From JAWKUK01 sp041398605 (GTDB taxonomy: Bacteria > Planctomycetota > UBA1135 > GCA-002686595): DNA of 64,000 nucleotides. Below the pieces are notes generated by a model, which was not told where the DNA came from, searched no databases, and worked only from the letters and a program-made list of their open reading frames with translations. The DNA lies in NCBI GenBank assembly GCA_041398605.1, contig JAWKUK010000011.1, positions 62,001-126,000 of the forward strand, in the 5' to 3' direction. This document shows positions 18,501 to 25,720 of this stretch, piece after piece. Within the stretch, counting starts at the first letter, position 1. Each line of letters begins with the position of its first letter. The position numbers were made by a program, and so were the translations under genes.

Positions 18501-18617
18501 CCACGACGCGCGCGTCGGCCCCTCCACAGCGATGCGCTCGGGCCCGCGCGCGGCCACCGCCCGCAGCGTCGTGAGGAACGGACACACCTCCGTCGGCGCC
18601 GCGCGCTCGAGCGTCAT
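15543..18617 (-). CDS. NRPS-like adenylation-carrier-reductase (A-T-R) protein
   Basis: 1024 residues from the ATG at 18617, which overlaps the dioxygenase stop as ATGA; the longer frame is antisense noise. The adenylation domain (about 1-485) has FTSGSTGVPKG (A3), F-D-A-S (A4), YGPTEGT (A5), YRTGD (A7), G-R-I-D-R-Q-V-K (A8) and lysine 473 (A10). The carrier domain (about 498-572) carries FFAAGGDSMGAL with phosphopantetheine Ser535. A low-complexity linker follows. The reductase (about 641-1024) has G-A-T-G-F-L-G for NADPH and Y807-x3-K811. Such proteins activate a carboxylic acid, load it and release it as an aldehyde or alcohol. A hand-read specificity code is DASDVGVVCK; the Asp at the first position suggests an alpha-amino acid. 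No phosphopantetheinyl transferase is in the window. Confidence 0.9.
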   Translation of the reverse strand: MTLERAAPTEVCPFLTTLRAVAARGPERIAVEGPTRASWTYAALLARVEALAARLAELGVGHGSLVALDLPRSDDFVVALLAVWERRAAWTPLDPGWPSGPDSRRARQLELVRPRAVIRRAGASDVELVPTCEPPPKPSGDRTAGDEDLAYVVFTSGSTGVPKGVEVTHRGLVPMLTEQIAAFGVAPGMRCAWALSPLFDASLSDIGVALLAGATLVIAPQAAADDDPTALISWLSEARIECADLPPALLRQLTRAPWPTALKSLVVGGEVTPRATLRAAARHARVTVVYGPTEGTVCTSLCAFDDHTPFASIGRPIAGAVYRIAPEDRADPDVGELWIGGPCLARGYRGLQAATQRQFVRDSGQRWYRTGDRVRREPDGAHTFLGRIDRQVKLGGRRVDPEEVEAALARVPGVRRAAVTVLRDGAGAAFVAHYEGDAAQASVAATLAARLPAWMVPRRWRRHERLPTTASGKVDLAALSATDAATVPVDSDRAGDDSTALEAALLALYRRVLPDGAPSAALDFDVDFFAAGGDSMGALDFIVLAEARGLSFGPSALAKHRTPRRLAAAWRASATTPDSAGRTDSAGRTGCEGRPGCAGRTGSASDSHNADEAHHTAGLAARCVGVGWPPSRAHNAARGAPLVLITGATGFLGRRVAARLLERHGVDVVALVRGADEAHASARAVAALRPHLGDVGALARLTVVHGDLTALERRPLLDRLVSDGRPLVILHLAAEVDLTRPLEALRQVNVDGAAAALGLGLRLCAPVLLASTLAVYAFADAPNDGAPRGRCVEAPIAAGATRMHGGYAATKWMGEHLAVEAAARGARVRVLRYGLLTPTGRSTDDGEAGRRDWWADALRALARARAMPSAAPSGDPRAPATFDCTPVDFASEVTAALAAGADSAPPGAEFLHVTRRQHVSAEALFAALGAVAPDLQRVPWSELRRRLEATPGCTPARLGLARLFEGRAPRRRSLDLFAATGLDFATERCERALRAVGVETRGGAQVEVDVQDAVREALRLRDRP
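16815..16886 (+). repeat. Four 18-bp tandem units in the carrier-reductase linker
   Basis: Units at 16815, 16833, 16851 and 16869 follow ggtgcggcctgcgc[tg/ag][tc/cc] with a few substitutions. In frame on the minus strand they encode the hexamers DSAGRT, DSAGRT, GCEGRP and GCAGRT. They fall exactly between the carrier and reductase domains, where length is likely tolerated, so unit number may vary between strains. Confidence 0.88.
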
Positions 18618-19477
18618 CCGCGAGCCTCGGGTTGTACGTAGTGGGGGACCGCGCAGCCCCGCGACCTGTCGTCGACTGAAGGCGCGCCGCGACCGGCTGC
18701 CAGGTCGCCGAGGTGCACGACGCGGAAGTCGAGGCTGAAGCGCGTCCTCCCCGAGCGCTGCGGCAACGTGCGATGGAAGTGCGCGCCCGCAAAGACGAGG
18801 TTGTCCGCGCGCTCGCAGCCAAAGCCAATCGCGCGGCCCGGGTCGACGTCGCCCACGACGCCGGGATAGCGCGCGGTGAGCCCCGACTCGCGGTCCTGCC
18901 ACCCGATCCGCAGGTCATAGCCGGCGGCGACCCACGCGTCGTAGTCGAAGACCTCCGAGTCGTTCGGCACGGGGACGTCGAGCCGGTCGGGGTACAGGAC
19001 AAACGTCTCGTCGGGCGCGAGGGCATCGAGCGGGATCCACCACACGATCAGGCTCGCCGGATGTCCGTACCAGATGTCGCGATGGGGGTAGTAGACCGCG
19101 CGCGCGCGCGGCTCTCGATCGCCGCCGTCGAGGACCGTACGCAGGCGCACGGGGTCGAACGCGAACTCGGACGGGTCGAAGCCAGCGCTGACCGCGACCT
19201 CGCGCGTCGCCGCGATGAACCGCTCATCGGTGAAGAGCGTCCGCCGCGCCGCGCCGATGCGCTGGAAGAAGTCCGCGTCCGACAGGCGGTGTTGCGCGAG
19301 CCGCGGCGCCGGGCCGAGGGCGTCCTCGAGGAGGCCGGAGACCTCGTCGGCGAGCGCGAGCGAGGCGCGCGTCGGCGGCGTCAGGAAGACCTCGCCGGCA
19401 TACAGCGCGGCGCGCGCCTCCGCGTTGTCCGCGGGCAACGCCGGCCGGCGCGACAGCAGCGCGCGAGGCGCGTCCAT
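18614..19477 (-). CDS. Fe(II)/2-oxoglutarate-dependent dioxygenase, phytanoyl-CoA-hydroxylase (PhyH)-like
   Basis: 287 residues from the ATG at 19477, which shares one base with the methyltransferase stop (TGATG). The jelly-roll iron site is visible as Y-Y-P-H-R-D-I-W (H-x-D) and the distal GAHFHRTLPQRSGRTRFS, with the arginine about ten residues after the last histidine that binds 2-oxoglutarate in this superfamily. The long insert with V-W-W-I-P-L-D and E-T-F-V-L-Y-P-D resembles small-molecule hydroxylases of the PhyH group. It would hydroxylate, desaturate or otherwise oxidise the pathway's scaffold. Its stop overlaps the start of the A-T-R gene by ATGA. The substrate is unknown. Confidence 0.82.
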   Translation of the reverse strand: MDAPRALLSRRPALPADNAEARAALYAGEVFLTPPTRASLALADEVSGLLEDALGPAPRLAQHRLSDADFFQRIGAARRTLFTDERFIAATREVAVSAGFDPSEFAFDPVRLRTVLDGGDREPRARAVYYPHRDIWYGHPASLIVWWIPLDALAPDETFVLYPDRLDVPVPNDSEVFDYDAWVAAGYDLRIGWQDRESGLTARYPGVVGDVDPGRAIGFGCERADNLVFAGAHFHRTLPQRSGRTRFSLDFRVVHLGDLAAGRGAPSVDDRSRGCAVPHYVQPEARG

Positions 19478-20247
19478 CACGCTGGCCTCCTGCCGAGCAC
19501 GACACAGCGCGGGCTGTCGAGCTCGAGCGGCGCGCCTTGGAGCGAGCCATGGAGGCCGCAGACCTCGAAGCCGACGCTGCGCAGGCAGCCCGCCAGCTCC
19601 CATGGCATGTAAGCGCGCACGGTGGTGTCGTGCGCTCCGACCGCGGCGCCGTCCGCGTCGCGCCAGGTCCAGCGCTTGTGCATCCAGCCGCCTGCGAGGT
19701 CGAGCCGCGTCTCGCGGACGAGCGTCAGCGCGCCCTCGGCCCGCTGGAGCTCCTCTTGCACGACGGCCCGGAACCCGCGCAGGACGCCCGGCAAGTTCAT
19801 GAAGTCGAGCGCGTACATGCCGCCCGGCCGGAGGCTCTCGTAGGCGCGGCGCAGCATCTCGGCGTTGCGCGCGTCGTCCGCGTAGCCGAAGCTCGTGCCG
19901 AGGTTGAGCGCTGCGTCGCACGGCGCGGCGGGCGTGAAGGCAAAGGCGTCCGCCACGTGCGCGTCGACGGAGACGCCGGCCTCTGCCGCCTTCGCGCGCG
20001 TGCGCGCGACGTACCCAGCCGTCAGGTCGCACCCGACCACTGAGTACCCCGCCTCGGCCAGCGCCACCGCGTAGGTGCCTACGCCGCAGCATTGGTCGAA
20101 GACGCGCGCGCTCGGGCGCAGCGCCAGCATCCGCGCGAGCGCGCTCGCGCATGCGCGGGCCTCGTCGCGCGAGACGCGCTCCAACAAGAGGTCGGCGACC
20201 GCGTCGTCATAGAGCGCGCGCCACCATTCGGTGCTCGGGTCGGTCAT
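19477..20247 (-). CDS. Class I SAM-dependent methyltransferase
   Basis: 256 residues. I choose the ATG at 20247 because it overlaps the upstream stop as ATGA, like other junctions in this operon; an ATG three codons earlier (20256) is possible. Motif I is V-F-D-Q-C-C-G-V-G-T-Y, with the acidic end of strand 2 at V-V-G-C-D-L-T, and D-A-A-L-N-L-G-T-S-F-G-Y and LRPGGMYALDFMNLP as motifs II/III. The C-terminal beta-rich half (W-M-H-K-R-W-T-W) is typical of small-molecule methyltransferases. It probably methylates an N or O of the pathway intermediate; which one cannot be read from sequence. Confidence 0.85.
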   Translation of the reverse strand: MTDPSTEWWRALYDDAVADLLLERVSRDEARACASALARMLALRPSARVFDQCCGVGTYAVALAEAGYSVVGCDLTAGYVARTRAKAAEAGVSVDAHVADAFAFTPAAPCDAALNLGTSFGYADDARNAEMLRRAYESLRPGGMYALDFMNLPGVLRGFRAVVQEELQRAEGALTLVRETRLDLAGGWMHKRWTWRDADGAAVGAHDTTVRAYMPWELAGCLRSVGFEVCGLHGSLQGAPLELDSPRCVVLGRRPA

Positions 20248-22235
20248 TGGGTCCATGTCTCCTGAAGGCGCTCTTGGGGCGCGGCGAGGCGGAGCTCGCG
20301 CTGGAGCAGGCCTGCGGTCATCAACAACATCAGCGCTGGCGCGCGCACGCCGCGGGGGTCGGCGCTCGCGTCGGCGCGGAACGCGCTGTCCAGCCACTGC
20401 GTCACTGCGCTGCGTTCGAAGAACGGCAGCGACAGGGCGGTGGCTTCGGCGAAGTCGCGCAGCGCCCGCGGCGCGTGCACCGACGGCGCCAGCGGCGGCG
20501 CGAGGAACGGGTGCTTGGGCCGCGTGAGCGTGGCCGCCGGGAGGTCCGCCGCGAGCGCGGCGCGCAAGGGCGCTTTGTCGATCGGTCGGCTCGATGGTGC
20601 GCCGCGCTGCGCGTCGATCCCAGCGCCGAGCTTGTCCTCCAACGGCAGCGCGGTGCACTCCTCGAAGAGGCGCGTGTCGAGGAAGGGCGGGCGCCCCTCG
20701 ACCGACGCCGCCATCTCCGTGCCGTCCCCGAGCACGCGCAGGATGTAGCCCGCGAGCGCGAGCCGCGTCCAGAGCCAGGCGGATTGCGCGATGGGCGGCG
20801 CGCTCGGGACGGGCGCGAAGTCAGCCTCGGCGTCCAGCGCCGCGACCAGCGCCGGATAGGGGTCGAACGCGCGCCAGGGCCCGGCGAGCAGCGGCGCGAG
20901 CTCGCGCCCGACGGCCGCCTTCGCGCGCAGGAAGCCAGGCGTCCCGCCCAGCCGCGCAGTGAGCGCGCCGAGGTCGCGCGCGTCGTCCTCAGCGGGCAGC
21001 ATCAGGCCGCGCGAGGCTGGATGGTCGCGCAGCAGCGCGGCGAGCTGCGCGCGCCCGGCTGCGCCGTCCCCGCGGTGGTCCGCGCGCAGGTGGGCGTATC
21101 CCAGCAGCGCCTCGTCCGCGCCCTCGCCCGTCAACACGACCGCGTGGCCTGCGGCGCGGAGCGCGCGTGCGAGCAAGAGCTTCGCGGGCAGCTGGCCGTT
21201 CGACGCGAGGCCTTCGCTGCCGCGCACGGAGTCGGGCAAGGCGCCCAGCAGGTCGTCGGCGCCGACCTCGACCTCGTGCAGGTCCACGTCCAGGTGGCGG
21301 GCCGTGGCCCGCATCGCGGCGCGCTCGTCGTAGGGGGCGCTGGCGAACGTGACCCCGAAGCACTGCGCGCGGCGGCCCGCGAGGTGGGGCCGCGCCAGCG
21401 CGACGATCGAGGCCGAGTCCAGCCCGCCGCTCAGCGCGAACGCGACCGAGCGGTCCCCGCGCAGCCGCACGCGCACCGCTTCGTCCAGCGCGGCGCGCAG
21501 CGCTCGCGCGCGCTCGGCGAAGCTGCTCGAGCTCGGGGTCCCCTGTGGGCCCGCCAGCAGCGGCAGCCGCCAGTAGCGCCGCTCTTGGCGGCGGCCGCGC
21601 AGGTCGACGCGCAGCGTCGTCCCTGGCGCGAGGGTCTGGACGCCCGCGAAGAGCGAGGCGCGCGGCGGCAGGTACTGGTGGTGCAGCGCGTGCATGAAGC
21701 TCGCGCCGTCCCAGGCAGGCGCGACGCCCAGCTCGAAGAGCGCCTTGGCCTCGCTCGCCGCGACGATCCCAGCGGCGGTCTCGGCCCAGACCAGCGGCTT
21801 CACGCCGAAGCGGTCGCGCCCGAGCCACAGCGCGCCTGCGCGAGCGTCGAAGAGCGCGAACGCGAACTCGCCGCGCAGCTCCGCGACGGCCTCGCTGCCG
21901 CGCGCTGCGTAGAGGTGCACGAGCAGCTCGCTGTCGCTGCCGGTGGCAAAGCGATGGCCGCGCGCTTCGAGGCGCCGCCGGAGCACATCGCCTTCGTCGT
22001 AGAGCTCGCCGTTCACGACGGCGACGACTTGGCCGTCTTCGCTCGCCAGCGGCTGCGCGCCGCCGACGCGGTCGACGAGGGCGAGCCGGCGGTGGCCCAG
22101 GGCGACCCTCCCGCCGGCGAGGCTCGCGAGCCCCTCGCCGTCAGGCCCGCGCAGCGCGAGCGCGCCCAGCGCCCGTCGCATGGCGTCCAAGCAGACGGGC
22201 TCGCGCGTGGAGAGCGCAGCGACTATCCCGCACAT
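20244..22235 (-). CDS. asnB: Asparagine synthase (glutamine-hydrolysing)-like enzyme
   Basis: 663 residues from the ATG at 22235, giving the catalytic N-terminus M-C-G-I-V in which Cys2 is the amidotransferase nucleophile once Met is removed. The N-terminal Ntn domain has R-G-P-D-G-E-G, L-G-H-R-R-L-A-L-V-D and N-G-E-L-Y-D. The C-terminal synthetase domain has the PP-loop SGGLDSAS and T-G-E-G-A-D-E-A-L-L-G-Y. AsnB proteins make asparagine, but relatives in biosynthetic clusters amidate or cyclise other beta-acyl substrates (for example beta-lactam synthetases). Its place in a tailoring operon favours a specialised substrate. It starts 13 bp inside the dehydrogenase gene. Confidence 0.9.
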   Translation of the reverse strand: MCGIVAALSTREPVCLDAMRRALGALALRGPDGEGLASLAGGRVALGHRRLALVDRVGGAQPLASEDGQVVAVVNGELYDEGDVLRRRLEARGHRFATGSDSELLVHLYAARGSEAVAELRGEFAFALFDARAGALWLGRDRFGVKPLVWAETAAGIVAASEAKALFELGVAPAWDGASFMHALHHQYLPPRASLFAGVQTLAPGTTLRVDLRGRRQERRYWRLPLLAGPQGTPSSSSFAERARALRAALDEAVRVRLRGDRSVAFALSGGLDSASIVALARPHLAGRRAQCFGVTFASAPYDERAAMRATARHLDVDLHEVEVGADDLLGALPDSVRGSEGLASNGQLPAKLLLARALRAAGHAVVLTGEGADEALLGYAHLRADHRGDGAAGRAQLAALLRDHPASRGLMLPAEDDARDLGALTARLGGTPGFLRAKAAVGRELAPLLAGPWRAFDPYPALVAALDAEADFAPVPSAPPIAQSAWLWTRLALAGYILRVLGDGTEMAASVEGRPPFLDTRLFEECTALPLEDKLGAGIDAQRGAPSSRPIDKAPLRAALAADLPAATLTRPKHPFLAPPLAPSVHAPRALRDFAEATALSLPFFERSAVTQWLDSAFRADASADPRGVRAPALMLLMTAGLLQRELRLAAPQERLQETWTQ

Positions 22236-23173
22236 GGCCCCGGGGCGAAGAAGACCTTCTGCCGCTCGCCGTCGCGGCAAGCGCGCTCGAACTCGGTCAA
22301 TGGCAGCGTCGCGCCGAACAGGTCCTCGAGCGGGAGGCTCGGGTCCGCGGCGAGGGCCATGGCCGCGTCGAAGTCACCGTAGGCGGCGCCGATGAGCCGC
22401 AGCTCGCGGCGTACGACGAGCGCGACGTCGAGCGCGAGCGGGGTAGGCGGCCGGCACTTCAGGATCACGATGCCGCCGCGCCGCGCGCGCTGGAGCGCGT
22501 GCGCGAGCGCCCCTTGGGTGCCGCCGGTCTCGATGACGATGTCGGCGGGGCCCTCATCTGTGGTCTCGATGCCGGCGTGGCGGAGGACGCGGCGCGTGAG
22601 CTCAGCGATGCGGCCTGTGCCCGTGACCCCGATGGAGCCAGCGAGCTGGAGCCCCGTCTCGAGCACTGCGGTCACCGCAGCGAGCGGCTCGACCAGCGCG
22701 ACGCGCCGGGGATCGACGCCGGCCGGCGCGCGCACCGCGCAGGCTGCAGGCGCGACGAGCCGCTCAGTGAAGACGCCGTCGCGGTCGACGCCCAACATCT
22801 GCGCCGCAGCGCACCGCCACCGGCCGCGCGGCGCGTGGGCGCGGCAGGTGTCGCACGCGCCGCAGCCGACGAGCGGGACGAGGGTCACGACGTCGCCGGG
22901 CGCGACGTGGCGGACCTCGGCCCCGACGGCCTCGACGATCGCGGCGCACTCATGCCCGATGACCCGCGGCTCGGCCACGGCGAGCGCGCCGCGCGCGACC
23001 GAGACATCGGTGCGGCACAGCCCCGCGACGAGCACGCGTAGGCTCAATTCGTCAGGTCCCGGCGCCGGCGGGGCTGCCCTCGCTTCGACCGAGACGCCGC
23101 GCGCGCGACGCACCAGCGCGCAGTTCGTCGCGCCGCGGCGCGCGTTCGGCTCGAGGAGGGGGTGGCTTGGCAT
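22223..23173 (-). CDS. Zinc-dependent medium-chain (MDR) dehydrogenase, compact form
   Basis: 316 residues from the ATG at 23173 (MPSHPLLEPNA); a GTG at 23200 is in frame but would place the start inside an inverted repeat. The GroES-like half has the catalytic zinc residues in L-C-R-T-D and I-G-H-E and the structural zinc cysteines in GCGACDTCRA...C. The nucleotide half is shortened: V-T-G-T-G-R-I-A-E-L replaces the usual G-x-G-x-x-G plus about 30 residues before I-V-I-E-T-G-G. It probably interconverts alcohol and aldehyde, which suits an operon whose A-T-R protein releases an aldehyde. It is the first gene of the operon and overlaps asnB by 13 bp. Confidence 0.82.
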   Translation of the reverse strand: MPSHPLLEPNARRGATNCALVRRARGVSVEARAAPPAPGPDELSLRVLVAGLCRTDVSVARGALAVAEPRVIGHECAAIVEAVGAEVRHVAPGDVVTLVPLVGCGACDTCRAHAPRGRWRCAAAQMLGVDRDGVFTERLVAPAACAVRAPAGVDPRRVALVEPLAAVTAVLETGLQLAGSIGVTGTGRIAELTRRVLRHAGIETTDEGPADIVIETGGTQGALAHALQRARRGGIVILKCRPPTPLALDVALVVRRELRLIGAAYGDFDAAMALAADPSLPLEDLFGATLPLTEFERACRDGERQKVFFAPGPCAG

Positions 23174-23199
23174 GGCGGCGGGGGTCCGGGGTGAGAACA

Positions 23200-23224
23200 C
23201 CTAAGTGTGTATCACACACTTAGG
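23200..23224. promoter_or_regulatory. Perfect 11-bp inverted repeat upstream of the biosynthetic operon
   Basis: cctaagtgtgt (23200-23210), spacer atc, and acacacttagg (23214-23224) form a perfect dyad. It is clearly more AT-rich than its surroundings and lies 27-51 bp upstream of the first ATG of the operon. That position and symmetry suit a dimeric repressor or activator site. It is also 52-76 bp past the stop of the lectin gene, so a transcription-terminating hairpin is an alternative, although no U-run follows. Confidence 0.6.
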
Positions 23225-23275
23225 GGCGCGGACAAGGGATTCTCTCGGGACCTGCGAATCGCGGGCGGGGGGGCG

Positions 23276-24586
23276 TCAACGGAAGGTCACGGCGACGGCG
23301 CTGGTGAAGTTCGAGGTCACCTGCGGGTTCGCGTCGCGGTACCAACGCTGGAAGCGCCATGTCTGGCCGGGCAGGACCGCGAATGTGCCGCCCGGGCCAG
23401 GGATGCGGGCGAGGTCGAGCTCCAGCATGGCGACGCCGCCCGGGTCCGCGGGGCGCACCGTGCCTGGCCCGAGAAAGCGACCCAGCGGGCCGCCGACGCA
23501 GAGCTCGCCCTGGCCGCCGCCCGCCGCGGGCACCGAGATCGCGGAGCCGCCGACGAGGAACGAGCCGAACGCGCCCGGCGGCATGTCCGTCGCGCGCAGC
23601 GCGAGGTCACCGAGCGCGACCTCGTCGCGGCCGAGCGCGGCGAGGCGCGCGCGCTGTCCGGTCGAGTTGAGCACCGCGGGCATGCAGTACTCGACGCCGA
23701 CCTCCGCCGTCTCCCACTCGATCACGAACGAGTGCACGGCGCCCGGCGCCGGCTGGGCATCGTTCCATTCGTCGAGCTGCCAGGTGCTGAGGAAGTCCTC
23801 GATCCCGTTCTGGTTGTTCGGCTCGCCGCTGCTCCAGTTGGTGTAGCTCCAGGGCTCGTTGGTCACCCAACGCCACGCATCGAACGGCTCGGCGTACGTA
23901 GGGTCGTTCCGGTCCTGGTACCCGCCGAGCCACGCCACGCCGAGCAGCCGCGCGTCGAGCGTGTGCTGGATGAACGCGTTCTCTGCGGCGTCCTCGATGG
24001 TCGCCAAGTGTCCGCGGCGGCCGAGGTGCATGGCCTCCTCCGCGAGCGCCCGCGCCGCGTGCCACGAACGCTCGCCGCCGACGACCTGATAGGTGTGCCC
24101 GTTCGCCAGGTTCAGCGTGGGGAGGTTCCTGCGGATCGTCAGCGTGCCCGGTCCGCTCGCCCCGCTTCGCCCGCCGACGCGGAGCAGCACGCGCTCACCG
24201 GCCTCCGCGCTGAAGCGCACGAGGCTCTGCGCGCCGCACGCATCGTCGGAGCACATGTTGATCGAGAGCGCACCACAGGCGCCGCGCAACACGGCGAGCA
24301 CTGTGTCGAAGTGGGCGGCGCCGCACGTCTCCGCCGCATAGCTGCCGGACTCCGGCGCGATGAACTCGAACCAGACATCCGGTCCGGTCGTGAAGAGGCA
24401 GGGCCAAGCCCATGGTTCGGGGCTGACCGTCGCGCTGGCCGTCTCGAACGGGGTGTCGCCAAGGAGCGCCGGCAGGGCGCCCGCGCACTCATCGTTCTGC
24501 GTCCACGCGGCGGGCGGGAGCGCGAGCGCGAGCGTGCCGACGAGAAGCGCCGGCGCGAGCCGTTGGAGGGGCGGGCAGCGGGGCAC
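23276..24586 (-). CDS. Secreted C-type lectin-domain protein with shared C-terminal module
   Basis: 436 residues from a GTG start at 24586; no in-frame ATG lies nearby. A signal peptide (LLVGTLALALPPAAWTQ) precedes a beta-rich domain (about 30-150) and a C-type-lectin-like domain (about 155-295). The latter includes the W-x-G-G-Y strand, N-W-S-S-G-E-P-N-N-Q-N-G with the calcium-ligand E-P-N triplet associated with mannose-type sugars, and W-Q-L-D-E-W-N-D (W-N-D). Residues 300-436 are the common C-terminal module (YCMPAVLNSTG, ELCVGG, FQRWYRDANP). It probably binds carbohydrate at the cell surface. It is divergent from dapF by about 100 bp. Confidence 0.84.
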   Translation of the reverse strand: MPRCPPLQRLAPALLVGTLALALPPAAWTQNDECAGALPALLGDTPFETASATVSPEPWAWPCLFTTGPDVWFEFIAPESGSYAAETCGAAHFDTVLAVLRGACGALSINMCSDDACGAQSLVRFSAEAGERVLLRVGGRSGASGPGTLTIRRNLPTLNLANGHTYQVVGGERSWHAARALAEEAMHLGRRGHLATIEDAAENAFIQHTLDARLLGVAWLGGYQDRNDPTYAEPFDAWRWVTNEPWSYTNWSSGEPNNQNGIEDFLSTWQLDEWNDAQPAPGAVHSFVIEWETAEVGVEYCMPAVLNSTGQRARLAALGRDEVALGDLALRATDMPPGAFGSFLVGGSAISVPAAGGGQGELCVGGPLGRFLGPGTVRPADPGGVAMLELDLARIPGPGGTFAVLPGQTWRFQRWYRDANPQVTSNFTSAVAVTFR

Positions 24587-24685
24587 CCCATCGAAGCTAG
24601 CTGCTGGCCTTGGATTCGGCCAGGGGCGCTGCGTGCGCTTCGATCAGCGCTGGACGAAGGCGGCTCGAGCGGCGAGAGTGTCGGG

Positions 24686-25558
24686 ATGGCACGCATCCTC
24701 GAGGTCGACGGGGCCGGCAATCGCTTCGTTCTCTGGGACGCGCGCGCCGGCGGCGCGCCTGTTGACCCGGTCGGCTCCGGGCTCGCGCTCTGCGCTGCGT
24801 CCAGCGGCGCGTTCGCTGGGGCTGGCGCGGACGGGATGCTGTTGGTCTTGCCGGCCGAGGGTGCCGCGGCTGCGCGGCTCGTCATCATCAATCGTGATGG
24901 ATCCCGGCCAGAGATGTGCGGCAACGGGCTGCGTTGCCTCGCGCGCTACCTCGCAGAGGGGTTCCTGCTCGCGCCGGCCTCGGAGGTGCCGGTCTTCACG
25001 TTTGTCGTCGAGACCGACGCTGGCCCCCTGGACTGCCGCGCCGCGTGCACACACGGCGAGTGGGTCGTCGCCGTGCGCCTCGGCCATGCAACCGTCGGCG
25101 AGGCCTTCTCTGTCCCGTTCCCAGGCGTCACGCGCGGTGTGCCGGCGTTCTCCGTGCAGGTCGGCAATCCGCACGCGGTCCTCGACGGCTCCCACCTCGG
25201 GGCGCGCCTCGAGGACGTGCCCCTGGCCTCGGTCGCGGAGGCCGTGCTGGCAACGGGCCGGTTCCCTGCGGGCGTCAACGTCGAGGTGGCGGAGGTCCAC
25301 GGGGACCACGTGCGGGCGCGGGTCTTCGAGCGCGGGGTCGGCGAGACCCAGGCCTGTGGCACCGGGGCGGCGGCCATCGCAGCGGTGGCGATCGAGCACC
25401 TCGGGCTCGGGGCGCCGGTCCGGGTGCACATGCCGGGCGGGGTGCTCGTGGTGCACCAGGCGGCGGACGGCAAGGGGGGGGGCGACGACCAGGACCTCTG
25501 GTTGTCCGGGCCTGTCCGCCTCGGGGCCACCCTGGAGGTCCCCCTCGGCGCGCACTGA
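24686..25558 (+). CDS. dapF: Diaminopimelate epimerase
   Basis: 290 residues from the ATG at 24686. The cofactor-free racemase has two active-site cysteines, seen as R-P-E-M-C-G-N-G (Cys78) and T-Q-A-C-G-T-G (Cys224), with the usual N-x-F at the N-terminus (GAGNRFVLWD) and GNPHAVL. It converts LL- to meso-diaminopimelate for lysine and peptidoglycan synthesis in the cytoplasm. A glycine/aspartate-rich insert (KGGGDDQD, about residue 265) is unusual. The gene ends 162 bp before glnA. Confidence 0.94.
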   Translation: MARILEVDGAGNRFVLWDARAGGAPVDPVGSGLALCAASSGAFAGAGADGMLLVLPAEGAAAARLVIINRDGSRPEMCGNGLRCLARYLAEGFLLAPASEVPVFTFVVETDAGPLDCRAACTHGEWVVAVRLGHATVGEAFSVPFPGVTRGVPAFSVQVGNPHAVLDGSHLGARLEDVPLASVAEAVLATGRFPAGVNVEVAEVHGDHVRARVFERGVGETQACGTGAAAIAAVAIEHLGLGAPVRVHMPGGVLVVHQAADGKGGGDDQDLWLSGPVRLGATLEVPLGAH

Positions 25559-25720
25559 GGGGGCTGTCTCGTAATGAGAACCTGGCGCTCGGCGGCGGAT
25601 TCTAGAAGTTTCACTCAAGCTGCTTGACCTTATCTGGCGAACGGATAGCGTTCGCGTAGCCACCGTAAGCCTAATTCTGGCGTCGGCTAACTTTAGCGCC
25701 GGGTCGAACGACCCACCCCC

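Noticed and set aside
18618..18902. 95-codon N-terminal extension of the A-T-R protein
   Set aside because: The extension is antisense-like and overlaps the dioxygenase; the ATGA-coupled ATG at 18617 fits the domain boundary.
20151..22382. 743-codon frame antisense to asnB and the methyltransferase
   Set aside because: A shadow frame; both minus-strand genes have intact catalytic motifs.
25559..25720. Sigma-70 or sigma-54 promoter before glnA
   Set aside because: A ttgacc (25624-25629) is present but no good -10 hexamer at the right spacing, and the sigma-54 GG/GC pattern is not satisfied.
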